A DNA stretch of 64,000 bases from Pseudoxanthomonas wuyuanensis (GCF_900215535.1 NZ_OCND01000001.1:620001-684000); one strand, 5' to 3'; positions 19,791 through 29,476 are shown, counted from the stretch's first letter. Notes: a model not told the origin generated them from the letters alone. Translations and numbers: made by a program.

Positions 19791-20051
19791 ATGCGTATCG
19801 AAGTGATCCGTGCCTGGCCACGCCGGCACCAGTCGGTGGTGGTGCAACTGCCGGCGCCCGCCCGGGTAGCCGATGCGCTGCAGGCGTCGGGGTTGCTGGA
19901 CGGTGCCGAAGAATGCGCCTATGCGGTCTTCGGCGCCATCGTCACCCTGGATGCGCCGTTGGCAGACGGCGACCGGCTGGAGCTGCTCAGGCCGCTGCAG
20001 ATGGATCCGAAAGAAGCGCGCCGGCGGCGCGCGGGCAAACCCGGCGCGTAA
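19791..20051 (+). CDS. rnfH: RnfH-family ubiquitin-like protein (RatB)
   Basis: An 86-residue beta-grasp protein of the RnfH/UPF0125 family. It begins MRIEVIRAWPRRHQSVVVQL and has the [26 protein letters not shown] core and the terminal DPKEARRRRA helix. It follows ratA by 25 bp, the normal arrangement. No clear Shine-Dalgarno precedes the ATG; an in-frame GTG at 19743 would overlap ratA. Its molecular role is not established. The stop abuts that of the convergent bamE. Confidence 0.88.
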   Translation: MRIEVIRAWPRRHQSVVVQLPAPARVADALQASGLLDGAEECAYAVFGAIVTLDAPLADGDRLELLRPLQMDPKEARRRRAGKPGA

Positions 20052-20444
20052 TCAGCGGCCGCGGCCCTTTTTCTTGTCCTTGGCCAGGTTGGGTCCCAGC
20101 TTGCGCACGTCCTTGGACAGCTGCAGATCGTTTTCGGGGAAGTAGTCGCCTTCCCAACGGACCAGGCTGTTGCTGTCGAAGTACAGGGTGAAATTCTTGA
20201 TTTCGGTCTGGCCGCGGCGATTGGTGCGTTCGCTGGCGGTATAGTCCCAGCGGTCGGCATGGAACGGATCGGCGATGGACGGGCTGCCCAGCAGCGCCTG
20301 CACCTGCTGCTTGCTCTGGCCCACCTGCAACTGTTCCACTGCGCTCTGTTCGATCAGGTTGCCCTGGTAGATCGGCTGCTTGTAGAGGATGCCGCAACCG
20401 GCGGTGGTGGAGGCAAGGGCGGCAACCAGCAGGAATTTGCGCAT
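20052..20444 (-). CDS. bamE: Outer-membrane assembly lipoprotein BamE
   Basis: A 130-residue lipoprotein of the BAM complex that helps BamA fold outer-membrane beta-barrels. It has a signal peptide with a lipobox ending AGC and then the SmpA/OmlA domain: YKQPIYQGNLIEQSAVEQL, GQSKQQVQALLGSPSIADPF and RWDYTASERTNR. A short Lys-rich tail (KDKKKGRGR) ends it. The start at 20444 places the signal peptide correctly, and a longer frame to 20549 is not convincing. It is divergent from fur, the usual neighbourhood in this group. Confidence 0.95.
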   Translation of the reverse strand: MRKFLLVAALASTTAGCGILYKQPIYQGNLIEQSAVEQLQVGQSKQQVQALLGSPSIADPFHADRWDYTASERTNRRGQTEIKNFTLYFDSNSLVRWEGDYFPENDLQLSKDVRKLGPNLAKDKKKGRGR

Positions 20445-20548
20445 GAGGCACTGAAGTCGATGAAATCGTGCCGATGATACACTCCTGCCGACCGCCGCAA
20501 CCGCACGACAGGCAGCTGGCGCTAAACCGCTAATGAACGGAGACGCCA

Positions 20549-20953
20549 ATGGAATCCCAGGACCTTCGCAAGCTCGGACTCAAGGTGACGCATCCCCGCA
20601 TGCGCATCCTGGAACTGCTGGAACAGAAGACGCCCCAGCACCACCTCAGCGCCGAGGACATCTACCGCCAACTGCTGGATCACGGCGATGAGATCGGCCT
20701 GGCCACGGTGTACCGGGTGCTGACCCAGTTCGAAGCCGCCGGGCTGGTGCTCAAGCACAACTTCGAGGGCGGGCAGGCGGTCTACGAACTGGACCGCGGC
20801 GGCCATCACGACCATATGGTCGATATCGATACCGGCAAGATCATCGAGTTCGAAAGCCCGGAAATCGAGAAGCTGCAGCGCGAAATCGCCGCCAAGCACG
20901 GCTACGTGCTGGAAGAGCATTCGCTGGTGCTGTACGTGCGCAAGAAGCGCTGA
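20549..20953 (+). CDS. fur: Ferric uptake regulator Fur
   Basis: A 134-residue metal-dependent repressor. The N-terminal winged helix includes GLKVTHPRMRILELLEQ and GLATVYRVLTQFEAAGLV. The C-terminal dimerisation domain has the metal-site GGHHDHMVDIDTGKIIEF block. The CxxC zinc site of E. coli Fur is absent here: Asp stands where the first Cys of LDCGK would be, and there is no C-terminal Cys pair. A GGAG precedes the ATG. It is expected to repress iron uptake genes when Fe2+ is abundant. Confidence 0.95.
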   Translation: MESQDLRKLGLKVTHPRMRILELLEQKTPQHHLSAEDIYRQLLDHGDEIGLATVYRVLTQFEAAGLVLKHNFEGGQAVYELDRGGHHDHMVDIDTGKIIEFESPEIEKLQREIAAKHGYVLEEHSLVLYVRKKR

Positions 20954-21008
20954 AACAGGGATTCGCGGGAATGCAAGGCGGGTCCCGACCCGTCCTGCAA
21001 GGCGGGTG

Positions 21009-22676
21009 TCATACCGCGTCGGTCAGCAGCCTTCTGGCCGCTGCGCGGGCTTCCTTGCTGACTTCCACGCCGCCCAGCATGCGCGCCAGCTCTTCCTCGC
21101 GTTGCTTGGCGCTCAGCGATTCGACCGCGCTCTGGGTCATGCCGTCCACCGGCGCCTTGCTGACCCGGTAATGGGCATGGCCCTGGGCCGCGACCTGGGG
21201 CAGGTGGGTCACGCACAGCACCTGCCGCTTGCCGCCCAGCGCGCGCAGTTTCTGCCCGACAATCTCGGCCACCGCGCCGCCGATGCCCGAATCGACTTCG
21301 TCGAACACCATGGTCGGTACCGCGTCCAGCCCCAGCGCCGCCACTTCAATGGCCAGCGAGATGCGCGAGAGTTCGCCGCCGGAGGCGACCTTGCGTAGCG
21401 GCCGCGGCGGCTGGCCGGCATTGGCGGCGACCAGGAACTCGGCGCGTTCGGAACCGGCCGGGTCCGGGCGTTCGTTGTCGTTGGCCTCCAGCGCGATTTC
21501 GAAGCGTCCGCCGCCCATGCCCAGTTCGCCGATCAGCGCGGTGGTGGCGCGGGCCAGATCCTTGGCCGCGCGCTGGCGGGTCCGGCCAAGCCGCAGCGCC
21601 GCCTCGCGCCAGGCCGAACGGGCAGCGTCGATTTCGCCATTCAACCCGACCAGCCGCTCGCCGGCGCCGCGCAGGCCTTCCAGTTCGGCGGCCAGCGCAT
21701 CGCGATGGGCGGCCAGTTCGTCGGGAATGACCCGGTGCTTGCGCGCCAGGTCGTGGATGCGCCCCAGTTTGTGTTCGAGTTCGTCGAACTGGGCCGGGTC
21801 GGCATCCAGGTCGTCGCGGATCTGTCCCAGCAGCGCCAGCGCCTCGTCGACCTGGATGTGCGCGCTTTCCAGCAGCGCATCGACTTCGCCCAGGCGATTC
21901 TCGTGTTCGCGCAGCCGTGCCAGATCGCTGCGCGTCTGCTGCAGCTGGCGCGATACCGATGGCGCCTCGTCGCTGCCCAGCTCCGCCAGCGCAGTGTCGC
22001 AGGCCTGGATCAGCCCGGCGGCATGGGCCTGGCGTTTGTGGTTGGCGACCAGCGCCTGGATGGCCGCCGGAGCCAAGTCCTCGCGCTGCAGTTCCGCCAG
22101 CTGATGTTCCAGGTAGTTGATGCGGTCGGAAACGTCGCCCTGCGCCGAAAGCGCTTCGCGTTCCTGCAGCAACGCGCTCCACCGCCGCGCCGCCTCGCGC
22201 ACCGCGTCGCGTTCCTTGCCGTTGCGGGCGTAGGCATCCAGCAATTCCAGTTGGCTGCCGCGCGACAACAGCGCCTGGTGTTCGTGCTGGCCGTGGATTT
22301 CGACCAGCCGGCCAGCCAGTTCGGCCAGCTGCGACAGGGTCACGCTGCGGCCGTTGATCCAGGCCCGGGATCCGCCGTCGGCGCGGATGACCCGGCGCAA
22401 CTGGCACTGGCCGTCGTCGTCCAGCTCGTTCTCGCGCAGCCAGCCACTGGCCAGGCTGTCCGCGGCGACGCTGAATTCGGCCGACAGCTCGGCGCGTTCG
22501 GCACCGTGCCGGACCACGCCGCTGTCGGCGCGCAACCCGGACAGGAAGCCGAGCGCGTCGACCAGCAGCGATTTGCCGGCACCGGTTTCTCCTGAAATGA
22601 CGGTCATGCCGGCGCCGAATTCGAGCTCGGCGCTGCGGACGACGGCAAAATCCTTGATGGCGAGGTGTCTGAGCAT
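21009..22676 (-). CDS. recN: DNA repair protein RecN
   Basis: An SMC-like ATPase acting in double-strand break repair. The 555 residues are normal. Walker A is GETGAGKS at 29-36. A long coiled-coil middle (about 160-370) is rich in Glu/Leu/Arg. The C-terminal half carries the ABC signature VASGGELSRISLAIEV and Walker B TMVFDEVDSGIGG, followed by HLPQVAAQGHAHY. Start at 22676 (MLRHLAIKDFAVV). It is divergent from hrcA with 95 bp between the starts; no LexA-type box is recognisable in that gap. Confidence 0.95.
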   Translation of the reverse strand: MLRHLAIKDFAVVRSAELEFGAGMTVISGETGAGKSLLVDALGFLSGLRADSGVVRHGAERAELSAEFSVAADSLASGWLRENELDDDGQCQLRRVIRADGGSRAWINGRSVTLSQLAELAGRLVEIHGQHEHQALLSRGSQLELLDAYARNGKERDAVREAARRWSALLQEREALSAQGDVSDRINYLEHQLAELQREDLAPAAIQALVANHKRQAHAAGLIQACDTALAELGSDEAPSVSRQLQQTRSDLARLREHENRLGEVDALLESAHIQVDEALALLGQIRDDLDADPAQFDELEHKLGRIHDLARKHRVIPDELAAHRDALAAELEGLRGAGERLVGLNGEIDAARSAWREAALRLGRTRQRAAKDLARATTALIGELGMGGGRFEIALEANDNERPDPAGSERAEFLVAANAGQPPRPLRKVASGGELSRISLAIEVAALGLDAVPTMVFDEVDSGIGGAVAEIVGQKLRALGGKRQVLCVTHLPQVAAQGHAHYRVSKAPVDGMTQSAVESLSAKQREEELARMLGGVEVSKEARAAARRLLTDAV

Positions 22677-22771
22677 GGGGAGCGATTGTAGGGCCTGCCG
22701 GCGCATCCGTTGAGACGGGCCGGCCGCCGCCGTCGCTTGCAAAGCCGGGGCCGGACGGCTATCTATCGGCT

Positions 22772-23821
22772 ATGTCCGTGCCTTCCTCCCAGCTCGACCC
22801 GCGCGCGCGCCACTTGCTGCGCACGTTGATCGCGCGCTACATCCGCGATGGCGAGCCGGTGGGCTCGGCAACGCTGGCCAAGCACGCCGGCCTGGACGTC
22901 AGCCCGGCCACCATCCGCAACATCCTGGCCGAGCTGGAAGAAGTGGGGCTGCTGACGTCCCCGCATACCTCCGCCGGCCGGGTGCCTACCGCGCAGGGTT
23001 ACCGGATGTTCGTCGACAGCCTGGTGCAGGTGAAGTCGCTGGGCGAGGGCGAAGTGGCGCGGCTGCGCGCCGAGCTGCCGGCCGGGGCCGGCACCCAGGC
23101 CTTGCTGGGCAATGCTTCGGAACTGCTGTCGGCGATGACCCACTTCGTCGGCGTGGTCAGCGCGCCCAAGCGCGAGCAGTTCGCGTTCCGCCATATCGAT
23201 TTCGTGCCGCTGGACGCGCGCCGGGTGCTGGCGATTCTGGTGTTCGCCGACAACGACGTGCAGAACCGGGTCATCGAACCGCGCCGGAGCTACGACCGGT
23301 CGGAACTGGAACGCATCGCCAACTACCTGAATGCGCATTTCGCCGGCCGCCCGCTGTCGGATATCCGTACCACCCTGTTGCACGATCTGCGCGTGGCCCA
23401 GTCGGAGATGGAAGGGCTGTTGGCGCAGACCATCGAGCTGGCCGAACAAGCGCTGGTACCGCCGGGCGACGATGTGGTGCTGGCCGGGCAGACCCGGCTG
23501 ATGGGGTTGCAGGACCTGGCCGATCTGGACCGCCTGCGCGAGCTGTTCGAGACCTTCGCCCGCAAGCGCGAGATCCTGCAGTTGTTGGAGCGCACCATCC
23601 GCGCGCCCGGGGTCCGCATCTTCATCGGCGAGGACACCGGGCTGGCGCCGCACGACAGCGTCTCGGTGGTGACCGCGCCGTACCTGGCCGGCGGCCAGGT
23701 GCTGGGCGTGCTGGGGGTCATCGGGCCGACCCGGATGGCCTACGACCGGGTGATTCCGGTGGTCCAGGCCGCCGCGGACGCGCTGGGTGCCGCCTTGAAT
23801 CCTGAGCCGCCGCCCCCATAG
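22772..23821 (+). CDS. hrcA: Heat-inducible transcription repressor HrcA
   Basis: A 349-residue repressor of heat-shock operons. It has an N-terminal winged helix (ARHLLRTLIARYIRDGEPVGS then SPATIRNILAELEEVGLL with PHTSAGRVPTAQGYRMFVD) and a C-terminal GAF-like domain ending SVVTAPYLAGGQVLGVLGVIGPTRM. HrcA binds CIRCE elements and is itself activated by GroEL. No CIRCE is seen upstream of hrcA or dnaK here, so its targets are probably elsewhere, for example groESL. It heads the hrcA-grpE-dnaK-dnaJ run. Confidence 0.95.
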   Translation: MSVPSSQLDPRARHLLRTLIARYIRDGEPVGSATLAKHAGLDVSPATIRNILAELEEVGLLTSPHTSAGRVPTAQGYRMFVDSLVQVKSLGEGEVARLRAELPAGAGTQALLGNASELLSAMTHFVGVVSAPKREQFAFRHIDFVPLDARRVLAILVFADNDVQNRVIEPRRSYDRSELERIANYLNAHFAGRPLSDIRTTLLHDLRVAQSEMEGLLAQTIELAEQALVPPGDDVVLAGQTRLMGLQDLADLDRLRELFETFARKREILQLLERTIRAPGVRIFIGEDTGLAPHDSVSVVTAPYLAGGQVLGVLGVIGPTRMAYDRVIPVVQAAADALGAALNPEPPPP

Positions 23822-23863
23822 GTTTCCGGTCACGCGGCCGGACCTGCCGCGACGGAACCCGCA

Positions 23864-24382
23864 ATGAACCCGAACCAACAAGACACCGACCTTGGCCAGA
23901 GCGCCGAACAGCAAGACACCGAAAGCCTGCTGCAGGCGGAAATCGAAACCCTCCGCAACGAACTGGATCAACTGCGTGCCGCCTCGCTGCTGGAACGCGC
24001 GGATCTGGAAAACCAGCGCAAACGCGTGGCCCGCGACATCGAGCAGGCGCGCAAGTTCGCCAACGAGCGGCTGCTGGGCGACCTGCTGCCGGTGTTCGAC
24101 AGCCTGGACGCTGGCCTGGCCGCCGCAGGCGAGGGCCCCAGCCCGCTCAAGGATGGCCTGGAGCTGACGTTCAAGCAGCTGCTGAAGGTCGCCGCCGACA
24201 ACGGCCTGAGCGTACTGGACCCGACCGGCCAACCCTTCAACCCCGAGCATCACCAGGCGATCAGCCAGGCCGAAGCCGCCGGCGCCGAGCCGGGCAGCGT
24301 GGTGCAGGTGTTCCAGAAGGGCTACCTGCTCAATGGCCGCCTGCTGCGGCCGGCGCTGGTGGTGGTCGCCAGGCACGACTGA
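23864..24382 (+). CDS. grpE: Nucleotide exchange factor GrpE
   Basis: A 172-residue dimeric co-chaperone that releases ADP from DnaK. The long N-terminal helix (about 20-80) leads into [22 protein letters not shown], and the C-terminal beta domain has [32 protein letters not shown]. It lies 42 bp after hrcA and about 150 bp before dnaK, with a sigma-32-like promoter in that second gap. Confidence 0.95.
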   Translation: MNPNQQDTDLGQSAEQQDTESLLQAEIETLRNELDQLRAASLLERADLENQRKRVARDIEQARKFANERLLGDLLPVFDSLDAGLAAAGEGPSPLKDGLELTFKQLLKVAADNGLSVLDPTGQPFNPEHHQAISQAEAAGAEPGSVVQVFQKGYLLNGRLLRPALVVVARHD

Positions 24383-24441
24383 CCGGGGGGCTGAACGGAC
24401 CTTCGCCTGCGATGCGTTCAGGCCAACGCTGCCATCGCCGG

Positions 24442-24469
24442 CTTGAATGTTCCACGCCGACCCCCACAT
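24442..24469 (+). promoter_or_regulatory. Sigma-32-type heat-shock promoter of dnaK
   Basis: CTTGAAT (24442-24448) and CCCCACAT (24462-24469) are separated by 13 bases, matching the sigma-32 consensus CTTGAAA / CCCCATNT. The predicted start would give a leader of about 50 nt before the dnaK ATG. Confidence 0.65.
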
Positions 24470-24529
24470 CCAACCCATCAACCCGGCCGCCAACCGGCCA
24501 ATACTGAAATCTCTTACGGAGCAACCCTC

Positions 24530-26452
24530 ATGGGCAAGATCATCGGCATCGACCTGGGCACGACCAATTCGTGCGTGGCGATCATGGACGGCGGCAAGGC
24601 GCGCGTCATCGAAAATTCCGAAGGCGACCGCACCACGCCCTCCATCGTCGCCTACACCAAGGACGGCGAAGTGCTGGTGGGCGCCTCGGCCAAGCGCCAG
24701 GCGGTCACCAATCCCAAGAACACCTTCTATGCGGTCAAGCGCCTGATCGGGCGCAAGTTCACCGACGCCGAAGTGCAGAAGGACATCGGCCTGGTGCCCT
24801 ACGCCATCGTCGCCCACGACAATGGCGACGCCTGGGTGGAAACCAGCGACAGCCGCAAGATGGCCGCGCAGGAAATCTCCGCCAAGGTGCTGGAGAAGAT
24901 GAAGAAGACCGCCGAAGCCTTCCTTGGCGAAACCGTCACCGAGGCGGTCATCACCGTGCCGGCGTACTTCAACGACAGCCAGCGCCAGGCGACCAAGGAC
25001 GCCGGCCGCATCGCCGGCCTGGACGTCAAGCGCATCATCAACGAACCGACCGCGGCCGCGCTGGCCTACGGCCTGGACAAGACCGATGCCAAGGATCGCA
25101 AGATCGTCGTCTATGACCTGGGCGGCGGCACCTTCGACGTATCGATCATCGAGATCGCCAATGTCGATGGCGAAAAGCAGTTCGAGGTGCTGGCCACCAA
25201 CGGCGACACCTTCCTGGGCGGCGAAGACTTCGACAAGCGCGTCATCGACTACCTGGTGGACGAATTCCAGAAGGACCAGGGCATCGATCTGCGCAAGGAC
25301 CCGCTGGCCCTGCAGCGCCTGAAGGACGCGGCCGAGCGCGCCAAGATCGAGTTGTCCAGCTCGCAGCAGACCGAAGTGAACCTGCCGTACGTGACCGCCG
25401 ATGCTTCCGGTCCCAAGCACCTGAACATCAAGCTGACCCGCGCCAAGCTGGAGGCCCTGGTCGAGGATCTGATCAAGAAGACCATCGAACCGTGCCGCAT
25501 CGCGCTGAACGATGCCGGCCTGCGTTCCAGCGACATCGGCGAAGTGATCCTGGTCGGCGGCCAGACCCGCATGCCCAAGGTGCAGCAGGCGGTGGCCGAA
25601 TTCTTCGGCAAGGAACCGCGCAAGGACGTCAACCCGGACGAGGCGGTCGCGCTGGGCGCGGCGATCCAGGGTGGCGTGCTGGCCGGCGACGTCAAGGACG
25701 TGCTGCTGCTGGACGTGACTCCGCTGAGCCTGGGCATCGAGACCCTGGGCGGCGTGTTCACCAAGATCATCGAGAAGAACACCACCATCCCGACCAAGGC
25801 CTCGCAGGTGTTTTCGACCGCCGAGGACAACCAGTCCGCGGTGACCGTGCATGTGCTGCAGGGCGAGCGCGAACAGGCCCGCTTCAACAAGTCGCTGGCC
25901 AAGTTCGACCTGGCCGGCATCGACCCGGCTCCGCGCGGCCTGCCGCAGGTCGAGGTGTCGTTCGACATCGACGCCAACGGCATCCTGCATGTGTCGGCCA
26001 AGGACAAGAAGACCAACAAGGAGCAGAAGGTCGAGATCAAGGCCGGTTCGGGCCTGTCCGATGAGGAAATCCAGCGCATGGTCGCCGATGCCGAAGCGCA
26101 CCGGGAAGACGACAAGAAGTTCCACGAGCTGGTGCAGGCGCGCAACCAGGCCGATGGCCTGATCCACGCCACCCGCAGCGCCATCGCCGAGCACGGCGAC
26201 AAGGTCGGCGGCGACATCATCGGCAAGGTCGAAGCTGCGCTGGCGGACCTGGAAACGGCGATGAAGGGCGACGACAAGGCCCAGATCGAAGCCAAGTCCA
26301 AGGCGCTGGAAGAAGCCGGCCAATCGCTGTACGCGGCTGCCGCCGCTGCCGGCCAGCCGGGCGCGCAGGCAGGCGGTGACGGCGCGGCTCCCGCCGGCGA
26401 TGATGTCGTCGACGCCGAGTTCACCGAGGTCAAGGACGACGAGAAGAAGTAA
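24530..26452 (+). CDS. dnaK: Molecular chaperone DnaK (Hsp70)
   Basis: A 640-residue Hsp70. The nucleotide-binding domain starts [18 protein letters not shown] and includes [16 protein letters not shown] and [13 protein letters not shown]. The substrate-binding domain follows with [20 protein letters not shown], then the helical lid and a Gly/Ala-rich tail ending [13 protein letters not shown]. The start at 24530 has ACGGAG 9 bases upstream; the frame is open further upstream without homology. It works with GrpE and DnaJ. The next gene is not dnaJ but an inserted four-helix-bundle gene. Confidence 0.97.
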   Translation: MGKIIGIDLGTTNSCVAIMDGGKARVIENSEGDRTTPSIVAYTKDGEVLVGASAKRQAVTNPKNTFYAVKRLIGRKFTDAEVQKDIGLVPYAIVAHDNGDAWVETSDSRKMAAQEISAKVLEKMKKTAEAFLGETVTEAVITVPAYFNDSQRQATKDAGRIAGLDVKRIINEPTAAALAYGLDKTDAKDRKIVVYDLGGGTFDVSIIEIANVDGEKQFEVLATNGDTFLGGEDFDKRVIDYLVDEFQKDQGIDLRKDPLALQRLKDAAERAKIELSSSQQTEVNLPYVTADASGPKHLNIKLTRAKLEALVEDLIKKTIEPCRIALNDAGLRSSDIGEVILVGGQTRMPKVQQAVAEFFGKEPRKDVNPDEAVALGAAIQGGVLAGDVKDVLLLDVTPLSLGIETLGGVFTKIIEKNTTIPTKASQVFSTAEDNQSAVTVHVLQGEREQARFNKSLAKFDLAGIDPAPRGLPQVEVSFDIDANGILHVSAKDKKTNKEQKVEIKAGSGLSDEEIQRMVADAEAHREDDKKFHELVQARNQADGLIHATRSAIAEHGDKVGGDIIGKVEAALADLETAMKGDDKAQIEAKSKALEEAGQSLYAAAAAAGQPGAQAGGDGAAPAGDDVVDAEFTEVKDDEKK

Positions 26453-26478
26453 AGCGGTAAACAGGAAAAGGAGAAGTC

Positions 26479-26503
26479 GCAAGTCGGGCTATGCCCGACT
26501 TGC
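26479..26503 (+). terminator. Perfect 11-bp hairpin after dnaK
   Basis: GCAAGTCGGGC and its complement flank a TAT loop. It lacks a following T-run, so it may slow or protect the transcript end and need not stop transcription. It lies between the dnaK stop and the strong AAGGAGGG site of the inserted gene. Confidence 0.45.
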
Positions 26504-26518
26504 TGCCAAGGAGGGCAG

Positions 26519-26878
26519 ATGCGTCCACACCATGATTTACGGGTATGGCAGGAAGCCATGGAACTGGTCGCCGACGTTTATGCGGCTTCCAGGACTTTTC
26601 CTGCTGACGAACGTTTTGGATTGAGCCGCCAGAGTCGCCGGGCGGCGGTCAGCGTTCCCTCGAACATCGCGGAAGGCGCAGCCCGGGGTAGTCGCAAGGA
26701 GTTCATACAGTTTTTGATGATTGCCCGAGGTTCGCTTTCCGAACTGGATACTCAGCTGCGGATCGCTAAAAATCTGGAGTTTGCAGCGAATATCGATTCT
26801 CTACTTTCGGCTACGGAACGATTGCAGGCGGCGCTTGGGGCGCTGGTCGAATCGCAACGCGATCGATTGGCGAAATAG
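26519..26878 (+). CDS. Four-helix-bundle protein (23S rRNA intervening-sequence protein family), copy 1
   Basis: A 119-residue protein of the TIGR02436/S23 family. The hallmarks are HDLRVWQEAMELVADVY at the N terminus, RRAAVSVPSNIAEGAARGS in helix 2, and FLMIARGSLSELDTQLRIAKNL in helix 3. Relatives are encoded in 23S rRNA intervening sequences and in the accessory Avd protein of diversity-generating retroelements, but the free-standing ones have no known role. It has an excellent AAGGAGGG site. It splits dnaK from dnaJ, and its AT-richer stretches (for example TTTTTGATGATT) differ from its neighbours, suggesting acquisition. A second copy is at 34467. Confidence 0.9.
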   Translation: MRPHHDLRVWQEAMELVADVYAASRTFPADERFGLSRQSRRAAVSVPSNIAEGAARGSRKEFIQFLMIARGSLSELDTQLRIAKNLEFAANIDSLLSATERLQAALGALVESQRDRLAK

Positions 26879-26957
26879 ACCTTGTTGCAGCGATTTCCCT
26901 TTACAGGCGGCACCGCCGCCGAATTGACAGGCCGAAGGCCGAACTGACCATTGACCT

Positions 26958-28076
26958 ATGTCAAAACGCGACTACTACGAAGTTCTGGGCGTGGCCCGCA
27001 ACGCCAGCGATGAAGAGCTGAAGAAGGCCTATCGCCGCTGCGCGATGAAGCATCACCCCGATCGCAATCCGGGCGATGCCGCGGCTGAAGCGGCATTCAA
27101 GGAATGCAAGGAAGCCTACGAAGTGCTGTCCGACGGCGCCAAGCGCCGCGCCTATGATGCGCACGGGCATGCCGCATTCGAACACGGCATGGGCGGCGGC
27201 CATGGCGCGCCGGACATGGGCGATATTTTCGGCGATATTTTCGGCAACATCTTCGGGGGCGGCGGCGGTGCGCGTGCCGCACGGCGCGGCGCCGACGTCG
27301 GTTACGTGATGGAACTGGACCTGGAAGAAGCCGTCGCCGGACTCGAGAAACGCATCGAAATCCCGACGCTGTCGCCGTGCGAACCCTGCAAGGGTTCCGG
27401 CTCGGAAGACGGCAAGACCGAAATCTGCGGCACCTGCGGCGGCCGCGGCAACGTGCGCATGCAGCGCGGCATCTTCGCCATGCAGCAGACCTGCCCGGCC
27501 TGCGGCGGCCGCGGCCAGACCATCCGCAATCCCTGCAAGCACTGCCATGGCGCCGGCAGGGTGGAGGAAGAAAAAGTCCTGTCGGTCAAGATTCCGGCCG
27601 GCGTGGACACCGGCGACCGCATCCGCCTGACCGGCGAGGGCGAAGCCGGTCCGCCGGGAACGCCGCCGGGCGATCTGTACGTGGAAGTGCGCGTGCGCGA
27701 ACACGAGATCTTCCAGCGCGACGGCGACGACCTGCACTGCGAAGTGCCCATCCGCATCTCGCAGGCGGCGCTGGGCGACACCATCCGCGTGCCCACCCTT
27801 AATGGCGAAGCGGAGATCCGCATCCCGGCCGAAACCCAGACCGGCAAGCTGTTCCGGTTGCGCGGCAAGGGCGTCCGATCGGTGCGCAGCCGCAGCGAAG
27901 GCGATCTGTTCTGCCGGGTGGTGGTGGAAACCCCGGTCAACCTGACGCCGGAACAGCGTGAGCTGCTGGAGAAGTTCGAAGCCAGCTTTTCCGGCGAGGA
28001 CGCGCGCAAGCACTCGCCAAGATCGGCCACGTTCGTTGACGGCATCAAGGGCTTCTGGGACCGGATGACGTCCTGA
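26958..28076 (+). CDS. dnaJ: Chaperone protein DnaJ (type I Hsp40)
   Basis: A 372-residue co-chaperone that delivers substrates to DnaK and stimulates its ATPase. The J domain (1-70) has the HPD motif in [10 protein letters not shown] Gly/Phe-rich linker (about 78-105) follows. The zinc-finger region has four CxxC modules ([32 protein letters not shown]; about 140-205). The C-terminal substrate domains are complete. No clear Shine-Dalgarno precedes the ATG, and it now sits 80 bp behind the inserted four-helix-bundle gene, so its expression relative to dnaK may be altered. Confidence 0.96.
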   Translation: MSKRDYYEVLGVARNASDEELKKAYRRCAMKHHPDRNPGDAAAEAAFKECKEAYEVLSDGAKRRAYDAHGHAAFEHGMGGGHGAPDMGDIFGDIFGNIFGGGGGARAARRGADVGYVMELDLEEAVAGLEKRIEIPTLSPCEPCKGSGSEDGKTEICGTCGGRGNVRMQRGIFAMQQTCPACGGRGQTIRNPCKHCHGAGRVEEEKVLSVKIPAGVDTGDRIRLTGEGEAGPPGTPPGDLYVEVRVREHEIFQRDGDDLHCEVPIRISQAALGDTIRVPTLNGEAEIRIPAETQTGKLFRLRGKGVRSVRSRSEGDLFCRVVVETPVNLTPEQRELLEKFEASFSGEDARKHSPRSATFVDGIKGFWDRMTS

Positions 28077-28363
28077 GAACCTGCGCCTGGCTGTCCGGTT
28101 CCTGCTCCGGGATTGTGTACGATGGACCCGCTCCGCACCGCCGCGGGGCCGGACCCTGGAGCGTGTGACCTACTTTGAGGCGGGTCTCAACGTGCAGGAC
28201 ACGCTTTGAGCCGGGCCGTTTCATCGCAAGAGGCCAGACGTCGTATGAAACCTGGGCATGGGGAATGCGCGGCTGCGCCGTGCGCATCGCCGCGCGGCAA
28301 TACCGCCGGCGACGGCCACATTCCATGCGCGGACGGATCGCCCGCGGTTGCGTTGAGCGATAG

Positions 28364-29476
28364 ATGAACCCGCAACCGGTTATCGGCGTGGTCGGCATCG
28401 AGGGCGCCTACGGGCGCTGGTTGCGGCGTTTTTTTCGCGAGCGCATGGGCCTGGAGGTGATCGGGCGCGACCCGGCCGCGGCCGATTCGCCGCCGGAGCG
28501 GGAGCTGATCGAACGTGCCGACGTGCTGGTGTTCTCGGCGCCGATACGCCGGACGGTGGAACTGATAGGCGATTATGTGCGCCTCGCCGACGGCTGCGAG
28601 CGCGGCAAGCTGTGGCTGGACGTGACGTCCATCAAGGCCGGCCCGGTCGCCGCGATGCTGGAGTCGCAGGCGGAAGTGGCCGGACTGCACCCGATGACGG
28701 CGCCGCCGAAGGCGCCGACGCTGAAGGGCAGGGTCATGGTGGTTTGCGAAGCCCGCCTGGAGCGCTGGCGGGATTGGCTGCAGGCCTTGTTGCTGGCGAT
28801 GCAGGCCGAATGCGTACGCAGCAGCCCGGAGCACCACGACCGGGTGATGGCGCTGGTGCAGGCGATGGTCCACGCCAGCCACCTGTTGCAGGCGGGCGTG
28901 CTGCGCGACTACGCGGCCGAACTCGGCGACCTGCAGGCGTTGTTGCCGTACCGTTCGACCTCCTTCGAGATGGACAGCGCCGTCATCGCGCGCATCCTGT
29001 CGCTGAACCCGGCGATCTATGAGGACATCCAGTTCGGCAACCCGTATGTGCCGGAGATGCTGGACAGGCTGGACGCGCATCTTGCCGGCCTGCGGGCGCT
29101 GGTGCAGGCCGGCGACGACGCGGCCCGGGCGGTTTTCCGGCGCGACTTCCTGCAGGCCAATCACGCGGCCCTGGGCGCAACCGCGCTGGACGAAGGCAAC
29201 TACAACTACGAGCGGCTGGGCTACCTGCTGGCGGACCTGACCGAAGCCAATGCGCTCAGCGTCCACCTTCCCGAGGACCGTCCCGGCTCGCTGCGCGCGT
29301 TGCTGCATGTCTTCGAACGCCATGGCGTCAGTCTTTCCTCGGTGCATTCCTCGCGCACGCCCGAGGGCGAAGTCCACTTCCGCATCGGCTTTTCCGCCGA
29401 CAGCGAAGCCGGCGCGCTGGCCGACGCCGTGCGGGATATCGAGCAAAGCGGTCTGGGCCGGGTACTGGCACGCTAG
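28364..29476 (+). CDS. tyrA: Prephenate dehydrogenase with ACT-like C-terminal domain
   Basis: A 370-residue NAD(P)-dependent enzyme of tyrosine synthesis. The Rossmann start is VIGVVGIEGAYGRWLRRFF, a modified GxGxxG in which the third Gly position is replaced. The catalytic region has LWLDVTSIKAGPVAAM and AGLHPMTAPPKAP, with the conserved His in the GLHP block. The C-terminal 75 residues (SVHLPEDRPGSLRALLHVF onward) look like an ACT regulatory domain, pointing to feedback control by tyrosine. No chorismate mutase domain is seen. The 287-bp gap before it holds no recognisable element. Confidence 0.85.
   Translation: MNPQPVIGVVGIEGAYGRWLRRFFRERMGLEVIGRDPAAADSPPERELIERADVLVFSAPIRRTVELIGDYVRLADGCERGKLWLDVTSIKAGPVAAMLESQAEVAGLHPMTAPPKAPTLKGRVMVVCEARLERWRDWLQALLLAMQAECVRSSPEHHDRVMALVQAMVHASHLLQAGVLRDYAAELGDLQALLPYRSTSFEMDSAVIARILSLNPAIYEDIQFGNPYVPEMLDRLDAHLAGLRALVQAGDDAARAVFRRDFLQANHAALGATALDEGNYNYERLGYLLADLTEANALSVHLPEDRPGSLRALLHVFERHGVSLSSVHSSRTPEGEVHFRIGFSADSEAGALADAVRDIEQSGLGRVLAR

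Noticed and set aside
22677-22771. CIRCE or LexA box between recN and hrcA
   Set aside because: No TTAGCACTC/GAGTGCTAA pair and no LexA-type palindrome could be found in the 95-bp gap.
22763-26482. Very long antisense open frame (1239 codons) opposite hrcA-grpE-dnaK
   Set aside because: Low-complexity His/Gln/Arg/Gly-rich translation typical of the complement of high-GC genes; the plus-strand genes are certain.
28077-28363. Riboswitch or T-box upstream of tyrA
   Set aside because: Some short complementary stretches exist (for example around 28160-28205), but no T-box sequence, terminator/antiterminator pair or known aptamer could be recognised.
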